Below, in pieces: positions 46,337 to 58,314 of a stretch of 64,000 nucleotides of DNA. The first letter of the stretch is position 1; the number at the start of each line of letters is the position of its first letter. Made by a program: the position numbers and the translations under genes. Where the stretch lies: contig CM042022.1 of assembly GCA_023525975.1 (NCBI GenBank), positions 66,484,001-66,548,000 of the forward strand, given 5' to 3'. The notes below the pieces were generated by a model. The model worked only from the letters and a program-made list of their open reading frames with translations, did no database searches and had not been told where the DNA came from. This DNA is from Smallanthus sonchifolius. Lineage: Eukaryota > Streptophyta > Magnoliopsida > Asterales > Asteraceae.

Positions 46337-46440
46337 TGTTATGGTATTGGAATTCTTTGCAATTTCATGCTCTACAATCTCTCAGTCTTTATCAGATACA
46401 TCATCTTCACCAACATAATCATCACTCAAATTATCCAAGT

Positions 46441-48288
46441 TAGGTATTCGCAAGAGTTGACTGCTTTGATGATGAAGGTTGATCAGGCTTACTTCTCACA
46501 CCGTAAGCCATTTTAACGTCTTAATGGTAGTCATTTGGCATTGATGAAAAGTTTCCATGAAAAGGATGTTCAACAACATGATACCCAAACCCTGAATTCC
46601 CTTTCCTCCTAACTTGGGAATTGATCATATCATACACCATTGATCGAGAATGTTCAATTTTTTTGATCGTTAATTTGGTGTTATCCAACTTATTAGAAGC
46701 ATCGTTTAGTTTTAATCTAAGGCCGTCTATTCTTTTTAAAGCATCTCGATAAAGACATTTCTTATTGCTTAAATCCATTTGAAGTTTTACAACAACACTT
46801 TTACTAGCCTCAATTTTATCTTTCAAAATCATTTCTAAACGCTTGTGATCTAAGTTGGCATATCTTAGTTGAGTTATTTCTTTGATTAGCATATAATTAT
46901 CATATTTTTTTCTATTTACTTTTTCTACGCAATTATTAGAACAAAGATCTTTGTTTACCTCAACTTCTTCGACTTTTGCCATGAGAGCATGGTTGGTCAT
47001 CTTTACTTCTAGAGCATGTATATGATCGCCCCAATCATATCCAGACGTCTGCTGACTAACCAGTGCCTTGCTTTCGTTAGAGGTAGTTGATTCACCTTCT
47101 ACAAATTTGTTGGACGGGCTTTCCTTTTCATTCTTTGGTTCAGCACAACTCCCTGGAAAAGTGTCCAGGGTTGTTGCAATTGTAGCACCTCATATTTGAC
47201 TTGCCAAAACCAATCTTCTTAGTTCCAGACTCTAGCCCCTCGAAGGAGTTCCTTCCAGTTCTTTTGATGAACTTCTTAGCACGATGGACATCTATAGCCA
47301 TATGCCATTTAATATCCATCTCCTCAAGGTCATCAAGATTGATATGATATATGTCATCCTGCACCATGTTTGCTGGAGTAAGCTTTCCAGCAAGCAAAGC
47401 ATTGTAACTACTCATGAATACACTGAAAATAGCCACATTTTCTTCAATTGCTTTGGTGCTATATTCACAAGGCTTTAACTAACCTGTTTGCTGAATAGGA
47501 GCAACAAAGGCTGTCTGAGTAGGAATAGTGGGCATATGAGCTAAAGACAAACTTGACATCAGTGCACTGTTGTCAGAAACTGCAGAACTTCCCATCTCAT
47601 CCATATATTGAATATGCCTTTACTGATCGTCCATTTCATAAGATCTCATAATTGAAATCAACTCACTTAGAGTAGTGGTGTACATGTCTTTAGTATGCTT
47701 TATAGTAGTGATGTTGAAATTCCAATTTATAGGTAGAGAATTGAGCAACTTTTTGTTAATTTCACCTTTAGTCATCTCGATTCCTACAATGCTCATTTAT
47801 GTCATCAAGTGTGAAAACCTATTGATCTGAGCCTCTAGAGTCTCTCCCTTTACATACTTGAACATGTTGAACTATTGCCTTAACATGTCCTTCCTGCTTT
47901 CACGCATATCCAAATTTCCTTCGAACCTCTCAATCAAGGCGTCCCATAGTGCCTTAGCTATCTTGAATTCTTTGAATCCCTGAGCAATCTTAGTAGACAA
48001 TGCCATAATCAGTCCGGCATATGCTTTTTCATCCTATTCCTTTTGAAGTATTTCCTCACCCACATACAGATCTGGGTCCTTTGGCACAAACTCATTCTTC
48101 GCATTTCGAGCCATGGGAATAGTAGGTCCATTCTCGATAGACTTCCACATAGATGCATCATTTAATTTAGCAAAGTTTTCATACCTATATTTCCAGTTGT
48201 CGAAATCATCAACATTAGTAAATCTAGGAGGTCGGTTGGTGGTGTCGATCTCGTTATCTATTGCTGCAGTAAGGTTTTAAGCAGTCAT
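46441..48288 (-). pseudogene. Copia gag of element E, copy 2
   Basis: Duplicate of 19700-21547 with the same stops and knuckle frameshift; small differences near 47733 and 47770. Confidence 0.75.
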
Positions 48289-49165
48289 ACTTAAACTTTG
48301 AGTGGAAAGCTGCACAAAATAAACATCCAGAAAGTATTCGCCCAAAGTACTCGGTGCGAGAACTTTTAGCATAAACGAGAACTTTGAACAAACGAGAACT
48401 TTGAAACAGCCGAAAAATTGAGACGTGAACCTTAAACCGAATATTTTAGAAACCCGACAACTTAAAATGTCGAGTACTTAAGAAGCCATGAACTTCAAAA
48501 TCCGATTACTTGAACAGCCGTGAACTTCTAAAACCTAAAAACTCAAAAGATCTCGGAGGAGGTTTACCGAGTACCTAGCCGAGTACTTCACCAAGTACTT
48601 CATCGAGAACTTTCCGAGAACTTGGATCTTCTCCAATCTGTTCAGAAAAACACTCCTAATGATTTGGAATGATTGTCCAATCGATCAACAGTAGGAAATA
48701 TGAAGAACAACGTATGGTTCTTCAAGAAAATCGATAGAAAAATGGTCTAAAACCGATGAATCTGTCCAAAAATACTTCCAAAACACACAAGTTTGTTGAA
48801 ACAATGAAAACAATAACTTTGATACCTTGCAAGCCAAAAAAATCTATCGTAAGCTTCACCGAATGAGCACTAAGGCTTTGATACCAATTGTAAGGTCCGG
48901 TTTCTCCTGAGGATATTTAATGAATGGTGTGACTGCTCTGGGTGGTCGTGGTAGCCAGGGAAGGGGACATGATGGAGGCAATGGAGACGGCACGACGGTG
49001 TACGGTGATGGAGCATGGAGACGGCATAACGGTGTACAGTGATGGAGCATGGAGACGGTGCGGGTGGTGTTAGCCGATTAGGGTTGGCAGGATGGAGAAG
49101 ACGATGACGACATGCACATGGTGCGAGGTGGAGAAGACGGAAGGCGGTAACGAGAACCGGTTAGG
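48289..49165 (-). mobile_element. Leader, primer site and 5' LTR start of element E, copy 2
   Basis: Duplicate of 21548-22424. Primer site 48875-48886, LTR start 48889. Here the sequence continues without a break into 49166 onward, so this is the undisturbed version of the junction. Confidence 0.6.
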
Positions 49166-50662
49166 GTTTTACCCGATTAGGGATTTGAATGGCATGGTTT
49201 ATGTGCATGCATGGTGCCCGGTTCAATTATTCAACTTCTAAATGGGTCAAGAATGGTCCGACTCGTGTACCCGTGGTGCTACGGTTCGATGGCTCAAACG
49301 ACGAGTGGTTAAGCTGAGATGTGGAGTTTATATTTATGTGTTATTCGGCGTATGGTTTAAACATAATCTAATCATGTGATCACATGTTTGGAAGGTTCGA
49401 GATTCGAGCGAGAGGACGGTTGCAGAGCATGACCTGGATCTCCGTAACTTGTGAGTTTCTAATCCCCTCTTTAATGTTTTTTATCGTTTTGGGGGTATCG
49501 TACATACTCGCGTGTTGGTTATTCTGTTATTTAAACGTGTCAAGAGTTTTGGTTAAACCTGAGGAGTTTATAAATTAAATACGATATAACGAACTTAATG
49601 GTTTATGTGGGGTCCTTAGGTCATGAGGACTAGAAGCTAGTAAGGTGTGTGTGTGTCGTGTAATGACCTATACGGGATGGGTCAGGTAATGGATTTAGAC
49701 ATGTGGAGGATATACCTAAGGTGTGTTAGCACGGGAACACGTACGTGGTTCGTGTTTAGTTAACGGGTCATGGTAAATGCTAGTGAACTGTTATGTATTA
49801 CTTGCTTGATGTTGTGTGTGTGTTCTTGCGTCATTGTCAATGTGACACGGCAAATGATGATGTGAAGGACGGGGTCCTTCTGGTTGTCACTAAAGGTGAC
49901 AATGCCTTTGGGGGCAGTGATGAGCACGGGATATGACCAAAACCCTGACGAGGGCAGTTGTGATTAGGAGAGTAAAATCCCTCGAAGGTTATTATTGTGT
50001 GTATTTATGTTGATTTAATTGCATGCATGTGTTAATTGATATTCATTGTGTTGTGACGTTATTGCTTTGGTGTTGAGCTTTACTTTGACCATTGTGTCGG
50101 GATGATGTTGTGTCTACGACTGTCGTGTCACTTGACCTTGTGAGAGTCTTGGTTAAGGCTTATTAGGTCAGAGTCTAGGGGTTGGTGGTATCAACCGGAC
50201 TTTGGGTTGATACGTGTGGTGGATTATGAGTTGGTAGTGTAGTAAGCTCGATCCAATTCGGTGAGACTTACTTAATTAGGGTTGTGGGTTGAGTATGGGA
50301 TTGTTGGACCTTTATGGGAAATTGAAAGTCTCGATGGTATCTCCAAACATGTAAGACATCCACGATCAACGCATTACTCTAGATTCCACGTAGAGACGGA
50401 AGCCTGAGCGAGTCAAACCAAACACGAAAATCAATACATAAGATATAGATGTAACAGAAACGATATTTTATTCATAACGAACTCGTCATCGCGTCATACG
50501 AATACAATACCGAAGAAGTGTACATCTCTCGTTTAAGCTCAATGTCCAACCCCTAGGTGAGCTCTACCTAGGGGTGGTGACTCACCTCTCACAGAGAATC
50601 TCTCCCTCTCTGTATATGCAATCAAGCTTGCATGCTTACCCACAAATGAACACTTCATGTTC

Positions 50663-50670
50663 TATTTATA
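50663..50670 (-). promoter_or_regulatory. TATA box of the C-family LTR at 50350
   Basis: tatttata on the plus strand, about 20 bp below its palindromes. Confidence 0.5.
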
Positions 50671-50688
50671 GGGAGGTGAGTTCTACAT

Positions 50689-50777
50689 GCGAACTTGTCA
50701 TGTTTGCCCAGAACACCTTTCATCAAGTTCGCCTAAACATTCCCTTAGGTGAACTTGATAGGTTCGCTACATACACA
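50689..50777. repeat. Degraded palindrome array, class GCGAACTT / AAGTTCGC
   Basis: Three decayed units (near 50690, 50730 and 50757) with cores gcgaactt, caagttcgcc and ggtgaactt...ggttcgc. Confidence 0.7.
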
Positions 50778-51217
50778 ACATAGAATTTTAGCTACAGTTA
50801 CAAAACATGTCCTAATATAAATGGCAGGTGACGTGGGTTACCGATATGTTAATAAATACCAACCGTTTTATAAAGGACTGGAATGTCCTGAGTTCAAATA
50901 AATTATATTTGTGAGGAGAATGTTTCTATTTAAAATATAACTATTAGAACTCACTCAGCGTAGCTGACTTTGTATGCACGTTAGATTGTTTTGTAGGTGA
51001 GTTCACATAATGAGGTATCTTGGCTTGGGAGCGGTGCTACTCGGATTGGGGCGTATGCATTCGTAAGGTAAGGTTAAGATCGATAACGAGTTTAAAGATA
51101 CAACTATTTTAATTAAGACTTCCACTGATTATTTTTATAATAAGATAAGTGTTTTAATAAGATAATACCAAGTGATGAGACCCAACTGTAGGATGCCCAA
51201 TTCGGGGTCTTACAAGT

Positions 51218-51229
51218 TGGTATCAAAGC
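51218..51229 (+). other. Primer binding site of element G
   Basis: tggtatcaaagc, one change from the initiator tRNA-Met site, three bases after the LTR end. Confidence 0.75.
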
Positions 51230-51499
51230 TGAGTTTTAAGAGAAAACAGGTGTTTTATAAAAATAAAATACCTAAACTTCAACTAAAAATAGGACGAGAG
51301 TAAAACGAATGACACTACGAGTAACCGCGAGCCATGAGGTACGTCTTTTGAGTTCAGCATTAAGTGTTAGAGTTTCTTTTGAGTAGTGTAACACTATGTG
51401 GAGTTGTTTGGTATGATTATGTGGTTTAGTGATTCAATGTGTGATTATGTTCTGTAAGCTACGTGTTGTGTAATCGTGATACGTATGACTACGCGGTAA
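51230..51499 (+). other. Leader of element G, first part
   Basis: Non-coding; interrupted at 51500 by the B element and resumed at 54529. Confidence 0.5.
51495..51499. repeat. Target-site duplication of B element, left copy
   Basis: ggtaa, against ggtag at 54529-54533 (four of five bases). Confidence 0.55.
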
Positions 51500-52002
51500 T
51501 GTAGGTCCCGGGAGCCTCGTCGCATAGCGGAAATACACGGATCTGTTATGTGATTTGTGTGGGAACAAAGAAAACGAAGCAGAGAAACATGAACAAAGAC
51601 AACAGATATTGAAACAAGACGTAATCCATAACATAGAAGTCATCCCGTATTACAGACTACATACCGAAGGATCACACATCTCTCATTTAAGCTCACGATC
51701 CAGGGGTCGGGAGAGCTCGTCCCGACCCGGACACCTCTCAACCTAGTTCCAGAGTTCCGCCTACAAATGAAGACAAGTCTTCTATTTATAGAGGAAGGAA
51801 CATTACCTGTGTACTTGTCTAAGTACGTACGGTTTGGTCATGCGTACTTGACAAGTACGCAAGGCAAAAGCCTTACGTACTTACTAAGTACGCAGGACCA
51901 AACTGGTGTGCAGGCTAAGTACTCAGGAACACCCTCCTGCGTACTAGCCACGTACACCGATACATAGAATTTAATCTATAGTTACAAAAACATGCTTCTA
52001 TA
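51500..52002 (-). mobile_element. 3' LTR of element B
   Basis: 503 bp. The terminal CA is altered to TA on the right. TATA box at 51783-51790, palindrome array at 51807-51896 with three full units plus a degraded one near 51905-51945. Confidence 0.75.
51807..51896. repeat. Palindrome array in B 3' LTR (three units)
   Basis: Units tgtacttgtctaagtacgta, tgcgtacttgacaagtacgc and tacgtacttactaagtacgc. One more unit than in the partner LTR. Confidence 0.85.
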
Positions 52003-53554
52003 AACTCCCTCTTAACTATAGCATCAAATTATATCTATCACTAACACTGATAATCATCAGTTTACAAAGAATGTCCTAACAGACTCCCTCTAAACTAATG
52101 ACATCACGTGTCTTCTGGCGAGACTTGATCATCTGGCATTCCACTTGATATCTTCAAATCTTCAAACTTCAGTCTGCAGTTGCCGAGTGATATACACGAC
52201 TCCCTCAAAACTATAGCTTTCATTGTAGACCAAACCAAGTGCTTCAATAAGAACCAACTAACCCAACACAACTCATTGTAGTTCATCCTCTCAGCAGTAG
52301 CAACCTCCACCCTGACTTAGAATTCTGAGTGTGACAATGTCTTCCTAAACAGGTAACAATAGTATACTAAGACAACTCCAAATCAACTGGCATATGATAG
52401 AGAGTTTGAGTTTCCAATAACCTGCATCAAACTAATCAGCTCCAATAGGAATTCAAGTAAGATAAACTTAAGTCTTCAACCAGATGTGTCCAACTCTATC
52501 CTGTATCTTCACGAGTCAACCAAATTCCCGAATATGTTCATTTCCAATATCCTCTTTCAGTTTAAGCTGCATCTGACTAAACAAAAAAAAGGGTATGTTT
52601 CCTATCCCATCGGCCAATGATAAAAGGTTCCATCTTCAACTAATAATCCAACGAATATCCAACTTCATCTTGAAAACACATGATAGAATCAAACACGAAA
52701 ATCATGCTCAGCAGTGATCACCTTATATCCAAATTCCAACATTCTTCAATTAGATCTTCATTCCTGGTTCACACCTCCTAATCTGTATACATTCACCGCG
52801 GTGAAGTTCCATAACTAGGTTGTCTATCTGGATTCCGCCCAGATCCCAAATGAGAAATCCCATCATAATTGAATCACATCAAATCTTGAACACAGGCTTG
52901 ACCAATAAGCACGAAAAATATAGTTTACACAAGAGATCACGGTTGATGATACATTTATTTTTATCCCCCTCATTTCTCTATAAACTATGACCAGCTTCAT
53001 CATCACTTCACTCAAATCCTCAAAAATCACAACTAGCCAACTCCAGGATTTTATTCTTTTATTCCTTTGCAAAGATCCAAAACAGCAAATCCTTGGGTTC
53101 AAGTTGTTCCAGTATTCATCCCCTATTAAAGAAGTATCCCGGATACTCGTAGCCCACATATTCATGTTTGAATACCTAAACAAGATGATTCTTTTTCCAA
53201 AAGACCCAAAGCAGCCACATATTCACAAATAAAACGAGACCTTTAGCCGATGACGACCCAATTTCTCTAATTAGTTCAGCATTCATACCCTATTAAATAA
53301 GTATCTCGGATACTCGTAACCCACATTTTCAGGTATGAACACTTAAACGATGTATGACAAGTGGTATCATCCAACAAAAATCTCGTCCGTGTTTCGCCAA
53401 GCCACATCGTATACAAATTCTGGTCCGAAAAAACTAAAATTACTATCTTCTCAAAAATGGCCCGAAACACGCGTACAAATGACCCCTAAAAAATTTGACC
53501 TAGGAAAGTTTTCCCGCCAAAAAAACTCTTTTTTTTTAATCCCAGATGCTAGTT

Positions 53555-53810
53555 CATGCGTACTTAATAAATACGCACATAAAGGATGTTCATGAGTATT
53601 TAGTAAATACGCAAAGCCAAGTGCTCATGCGTATTTGATAAGTTCGCAAAGCCAAACCATGCGTACATGCTACGTATGTAGAGTCAAATACTCATGCGTA
53701 CTTAACAAGTACGCAGGACAACTTCTCTTGCGTACTTAGTAAGTACGCAGAGCAAAACCCATGTGTACTAAGTAAGTACACAGAAAAGCTGAATTTGCGT
53801 ACTTAACAAA
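53555..53810. repeat. Palindrome array in the leader of element B
   Basis: Seven or so units of the same class, several with AT-shifted arms, e.g. gcgtacttaataaatacgc, gtatttagtaaatacgc, tgcgtacttaacaagtacgc and gtgtactaagtaagtacac. It sits between primer site and interior, as in element A. Confidence 0.85.
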
Positions 53811-54044
53811 AACTAACAGCGTTCTTGATGGATCTTGAGACAAATGCTCAAAAAGTGTTGGATCTGATAAATTGATGCTTCCAAAAGCTTAGAAATCATC
53901 TTCTAACAAACCCTCAGCCCTCCAAACACCAAATGATGTGATAAAAAACTCGGATTTAAGGATTTTTGGTCAAAAAGTAAGAACTCAGAAATGCTCCAAA
54001 AACCCTAAAATACGAAACTGGAACACAAATCAACGAACACCAAG

Positions 54045-54056
54045 GCTCTGATACCA
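54045..54056 (-). other. Primer binding site of element B
   Basis: Exact tggtatcagagc on the minus strand, two bases from the LTR. Confidence 0.85.
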
Positions 54057-54058
54057 CT

Positions 54059-54528
54059 TGTAGGTCCTGGAAGCCTCGTCGCACAGCGGAAATACACGGA
54101 TATGTTCTGTGATTTGTGTGGGAACAAAGAAAACGAAGCAGAGAAACACGAACAAAGATAACAGATAATGAAACGATACGTAATCCATAACATAGAAGTC
54201 ATCCCATATTACAGACTACATACCAAAGGAGCACACATCTATCATCTAAGCTCACGGTCCAGGGGTCGGGAGAGCTCGTCCCGACTCGGACACCTCTCAA
54301 CATAGTTCCAGAGTTTCGCCTACAAATGAAGACAAGTCTTCTATTTATAGGGGAAGGAACATTACCTGCGTACTTGTCTAAGTACGCAGGGTTTGGTCAT
54401 GCGTACTTGACAAGTACGCAAGACCAAACTGGTGTACAAGCTAAGTACTCAGGAACACCCTCTTGCGTACTAGCCACGTACACTGATACATAGAATTTAA
54501 TCTATAGTTACAAAAACATGCTTCTACA
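54059..54528 (-). mobile_element. 5' LTR of element B
   Basis: 470 bp, TG...CA. TATA box at 54342-54349, palindromes at 54366-54423 (two units). About 36 bp covering one palindrome unit are missing relative to the 3' LTR. Confidence 0.8.
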
Positions 54529-54755
54529 GGTAGTTATTGCATTGTATTGTGTGGATTATGTGGGATGCATGTGTATCCGTTGTGTGGAAGGTAGAAAGCT
54601 AGTGTGAGTATGATGGGGAACGTTTAGAATTCAAGTAGCGACGTGGACAACCGATCACATTTGATCACCGTGATTAGGAGGTCTATCGTTACTCTTATAT
54701 TATGAATTTGTTACCTATAATAATCACATAAATGTTCTATCTTGAGTAGGATTAG
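54529..54755 (+). other. Leader of element G, second part
   Basis: Non-coding continuation of 51230-51499 up to the first ATG. Confidence 0.45.
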
Positions 54756-55139
54756 ATGGCTAAGACGAAGCATACGAGATCTAGCAGACGTGAAGCTCTT
54801 CCTAGGAGGAATGCAGAACGACAAGTCAAGCCGACGGCGGCTGCAGATGGAACTGCCAGTGAGTTAGGAGTAGTGTTGGCGCTTCCCGCGCCGAGTGTGA
54901 CTAAAGCTTCGGTTGGCGACATACAGCGTGGTGCTATGATTGGAAAGACTGGATGAAAAAGGATGGCGGTGTCAGCAGTAAGTGATTTCCCTCCAGGATG
55001 TGGGCCAGCATGGTTAAGAGATCAACCGTTTGTGACAGTTCAGAGAGCACTATTTCGGGAGGACCCGGTGGATGACTCAGGAAGTGGTGAGGAGGAACCT
55101 GAAGAGACACATATGGAGGGAAGGACATATGTATCTTGA
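54756..55139 (+). pseudogene. Short gag-like remnant of element G
   Basis: ATG at 54756 in a basic N-terminus (MAKTKHTRSSRREALPRRNA). A TGA at 54954 interrupts the frame, which then continues to a stop at 55137. The second half is acidic (SGSGEEEPEE). The position after primer site and leader fits gag, but no capsid or zinc-knuckle signature is visible; the identity is by position only. Confidence 0.4.
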
Positions 55140-55547
55140 TGTGACCTAGTAGTGATTTTACGGACATTGCATAGGGTGCTCGATTGTTCGATGGTTAGTT
55201 CCCGTGAAAGTTTTCACGAGAGATTCTAGACGATTGCGACGTTATGAGTGATTTAACGTTGACGTTATGGGATCTTTATCTCAGTGTTTGTTATTTGACA
55301 GAGATATAGATTTTGAGTATTACCGCCTGCTGATTGTGATGTGACTGATGCTAGTCATATTTATGATTGTGTATGATTGTGCTGACAATCATTGATTATG
55401 TGCAGTAATGTGTGATTACGTGATTAGATTTTGAATGACGTTAGTTCGTATTAAATGTAATCTTTGCTGTGATGCTAGAGCATGGTTGATTAGATTATAT
55501 GAGTAGACTTGTATAGACATAAGTTTTGAATTTATCTGTGTCTATGG
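55140..55547. other. Non-coding stretch
   Basis: GT-rich, no ORF or motif that I can name; probably the rest of a pol-less interior of element G. Confidence 0.4.
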
Positions 55548-56173
55548 TGTAACATCCCAGAATTCATAACCAACGGGCTAGGCTAATTAGTAAACAGAGT
55601 CCCTTCTAAATGGCTTGGATTGTAAAGACTTTCACGTAAAACCCTGTTGAGGAAACTAAAAGGACCCGGTTAGCCACTAAGTGAATGGTTGGGATCGAAA
55701 GCGCGCGAAAAGGGAACCCGGGGGCTAGAGTGTAAACCTTAACAGTTTATAAGCAACTTATACATAAACCCTAGGGCCACCTTGGAGCCTAGGCGTATGA
55801 CGACAGAACAGCAGCTGGGAGAAAAAAAGAGACGGCCGAGAAAGGGAGGAGGCCAACGAAAGGGCGGCGTGATGGTGGTAGCTCGAGCAGGTAATCCCTT
55901 TTATGTTTATTATTCATTTATGCTCATGTTTTTGCATGACACCTAATTAGGGTTTGGGTTTTTGGTTCACGGCGAGCAAAGGGACAGGGAGCAGAACGGT
56001 GGTAGCCGTAGGTGGGGGCGTGTTATAGGGACAGTCGGCAGGGTAGAAACGGGGTCACGCAGTTGGCGGCCGGCTGATGCAGAGACGAAGGAGAAGGGAG
56101 GCGGGTGTGGAGGTGCGGTGAAAAGGAGTCGACAACCGGGAGACGGTTTGACTCCAGCAAGGGGGACATGGTG
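55548..56173 (+). mobile_element. Truncated LTR K
   Basis: Starts tgtaacatcccag and is cut at 56173 by the F element. It may be the 3' LTR of G, which I could not confirm. It has a GA-rich, GC-rich block at 55800-56170 like an LTR leader, without a convincing gene. Confidence 0.45.
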
Positions 56174-57457
56174 TGTCACACCCCAACCGACGGCGGAATC
56201 ATCGGGGCGGGACATGTAGACTGTTCATGAGCATAAGGTTGACTAAATTGCAATATATTAAACATCAATTTCATTTCAAATAATCCAAACACAACCAAAT
56301 CCAAGAAAGAACATAATTGAAATACATAGAATCCTTTATTCAAATTAACTAAGTCCCAAAGCCTATGTGTAGCAAATCTTGATCAAATCACACATTAGTA
56401 CCTGAAACATGAATAAAATAAGGTCAACTAAAAAGTTGGTGAGCATACACAGGTTTGTATATAGATAGCATACAGTTTGTAAATAAACAAATCTTTACAT
56501 AACATGATAAAATAAGGCATTTATGGAGAGCAGCTATTGTGTAACCAAGTACAATCAAACCTTTGTAACTAGCATGCAAAATTGTGTTGTCGGTAACAAT
56601 CACCCCAATATGGGTGGGTTTGTCAGACTCAATAGATCTATCATTGTTTACCGTCGGCTTGAATAGTTAATGATTGCACATAAGTCGCATACAAATGTTA
56701 ACACACCTAGCACTCAGGCATAAAGCTCAAATTTGTACACATGAATGTAAAGAGGATTTGTACTTGTGTAGTTTGTGTAAATGTAAGCAATAGTGTTGTA
56801 TAGTGTTCATGTTCCACCCCAAAAAGTGTAAAAGTGTAAAAGGGGCTATGTAATACTCACATGATTCCAACGGTGTAGCAAACACGAGAGACTAGCTAGA
56901 AATGAGATCCTTGTAATGCACAACGTTAACCTAGAGTGTAATGTGTATTGAATTAATAGTGTGTACAAATGTCTATGTCTAAGTCTAAAGTTGAATTGGA
57001 TGTGTGTATAAGGAATTGAATTTGTAGGTAAAGGAGTTGGATAAAATTAAGGTTTGAATTTGGAATAATTAAATAACTTAAATAATTATTATTCATTCAT
57101 TTAGTTATGAAAAATAATGTTTAAATATAAGTTAAATAAATAATTGTTGCTTTGTTTATTTATTTATAAAAATATGTAATTTGTCATTTAGTGATAAAAA
57201 TGTACCGAGCGTTTTTTATCAACTATAGATTTAATAAATAACTTTTGTAAATCTAATTTTATAAATATGTGTAAATATAATTTTGGAGGTTTAAATAAAT
57301 AATTTCTATTTATTTTTGAAATAGGAATTTGATCCTTTTTAAATAAGTTTAATATAAATCTTTATATAAACTAATTATTCTTATTTAAAAATTTATTTGA
57401 AATGTTTATTGGTTTTAGAAATATAAATTTTTGTATTCTGCTAAGATTTTTCTCTCA

Positions 57458-57721
57458 CACACGATCGTGCCTGGAACAAGGCACGATCGTGCTAGGACCA
57501 CGGGCGCGACCGTGCTAGTCAGGGCGCGACCGTGTTGATCAAACAGAGGGCTTAATTGAATTGCTCACTAGGCACGACCGTGTCTGTGATTCAGATACAT
57601 GACCAAGACTAGTCAAAAGGGCATGACCGGGTCTGAGCAGCAGGCACGAGCGCGCTGGATTTGGCACGACCGTGTCTCATGAAGCACGACCGCGCTAGGA
57701 GACTAGCGCGACCGCGTCTGT
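57458..57721. repeat. GC-rich palindromic repeat cluster 1 in F LTR
   Basis: About ten units around GGCRCGACCGTGCC. The second is a perfect 12-bp palindrome, GCACGATCGTGC. Spacing is irregular (roughly 20-50 bp) and the cluster is rich in CpG, in contrast to the AT-rich surroundings. Confidence 0.85.
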
Positions 57722-58314
57722 TCCAAAACGGAACGCATTGACTAATTCTTATAATAACAGAGTTAGAAATCATAGGGCTTTCACCCATTAGATCATCACG
57801 AGTCTTTTTGTATAGATTAATTGTATTTAAAACGTGTCTAAGGTTCGATTCGATTAAATCATTTTTGAACGAAATATAGATTCGGGTTCGTGGTGATTTC
57901 CATATTGCAAGCCCAAATTAAGATGGGGCTTTTGATCTATAGACTTAATCGAATGAGTATAAGATTGTAATTACCCGGAAGAACAGTGAATCGATAGCGT
58001 TCGGTAAAGGAAAGTTCCAGCGTGAACGGTTTGATTTCCGGTGCTCTATGCTGCAACTCCGGCTACACCAGCGTGTCCAGAAGCTTTAGACAGGATCGAG
58101 TGATACGTATGGAGAGTTTGCTTGAGAGAATTTTGATTGAAAAGGAAGAATCGGTTGTTTCGTGAATGTTTTGACGGTTTTGAGGCTAATCGAATTATAT
58201 TGAGTTAATTGTTTTAATTGATAGCCTTATTATTCTCGTTAAATAATGAAGTGAATATCGGTTACGAAATCAAACGATTCTACGTTTAAAACTGCTTTTA
58301 CATTTCAACTGACG

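Larger units (their letters stand above)
26744..49165. repeat. Large tandem duplication, copy 2
   Basis: This is the second copy of 1-22424, about 99.8% identical by hand comparison. If the event was a simple tandem duplication, the full unit is 22425-49165 (about 26.74 kb) and the 22425-26743 part of copy 1 lies left of the window. Sequence from 49166 onward would then be the original right flank. Copy 2 keeps several residues that copy 1 has lost: the Arg of the A-element protease motif, a gag zinc-knuckle Cys and one Gln codon between RT and RNase H. Copy 1 in turn keeps one base of the accessory ORF that copy 2 lost. Confidence 0.95.
50350..50817 (-). mobile_element. C-family LTR inside LTR G
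   Basis: 468 bp. On the minus strand it starts tattaggacatg (TG altered to TA) and ends gatgtcttaca. No internal sequence, primer site or polypurine tract adjoins it, so it is probably a solo LTR, but I could not find a matching target duplication. Confidence 0.6.
49166..51214 (+). mobile_element. Gypsy-like LTR G (left end unclear), interrupted by a C-family LTR
   Basis: Ends cggggtcttaca at 51214, followed three bases later by a + strand primer site. The upstream GT-rich sequence looks like one long LTR, possibly starting within 48900-49165. No coding region. Bases 50350-50817 are a later insertion. Confidence 0.5.
51500..54528 (-). mobile_element. Non-autonomous copia-like element B (3.0 kb, no coding capacity)
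   Basis: Two LTRs (51500-52002 and 54059-54528) with a primer site beside the right one and a purine tract (aagagggag on the minus strand) beside the left one. The 2.06-kb interior has no gag or pol reading frame on either strand, so it must depend on a helper element. Near 52060-52095 the interior contains what looks like the first bases of a C-family LTR with its purine tract. The LTR is the family of the solo LTR in J gag. Confidence 0.8.

Noticed and set aside
49384..49578. Small ORFs within 49166-51500
   Set aside because: They lie in LTR sequence, have no domain and no homologue that I recognise.
50345..50822. Target-site duplication of the C-family LTR at 50350-50817
   Set aside because: The flanking five bases (aaaca and taaat) do not match.
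55962..56219. Open frames on both strands near 56000 as genes
   Set aside because: They are GC-rich frames inside a truncated LTR, without recognisable domains, and one crosses the boundary of another element.
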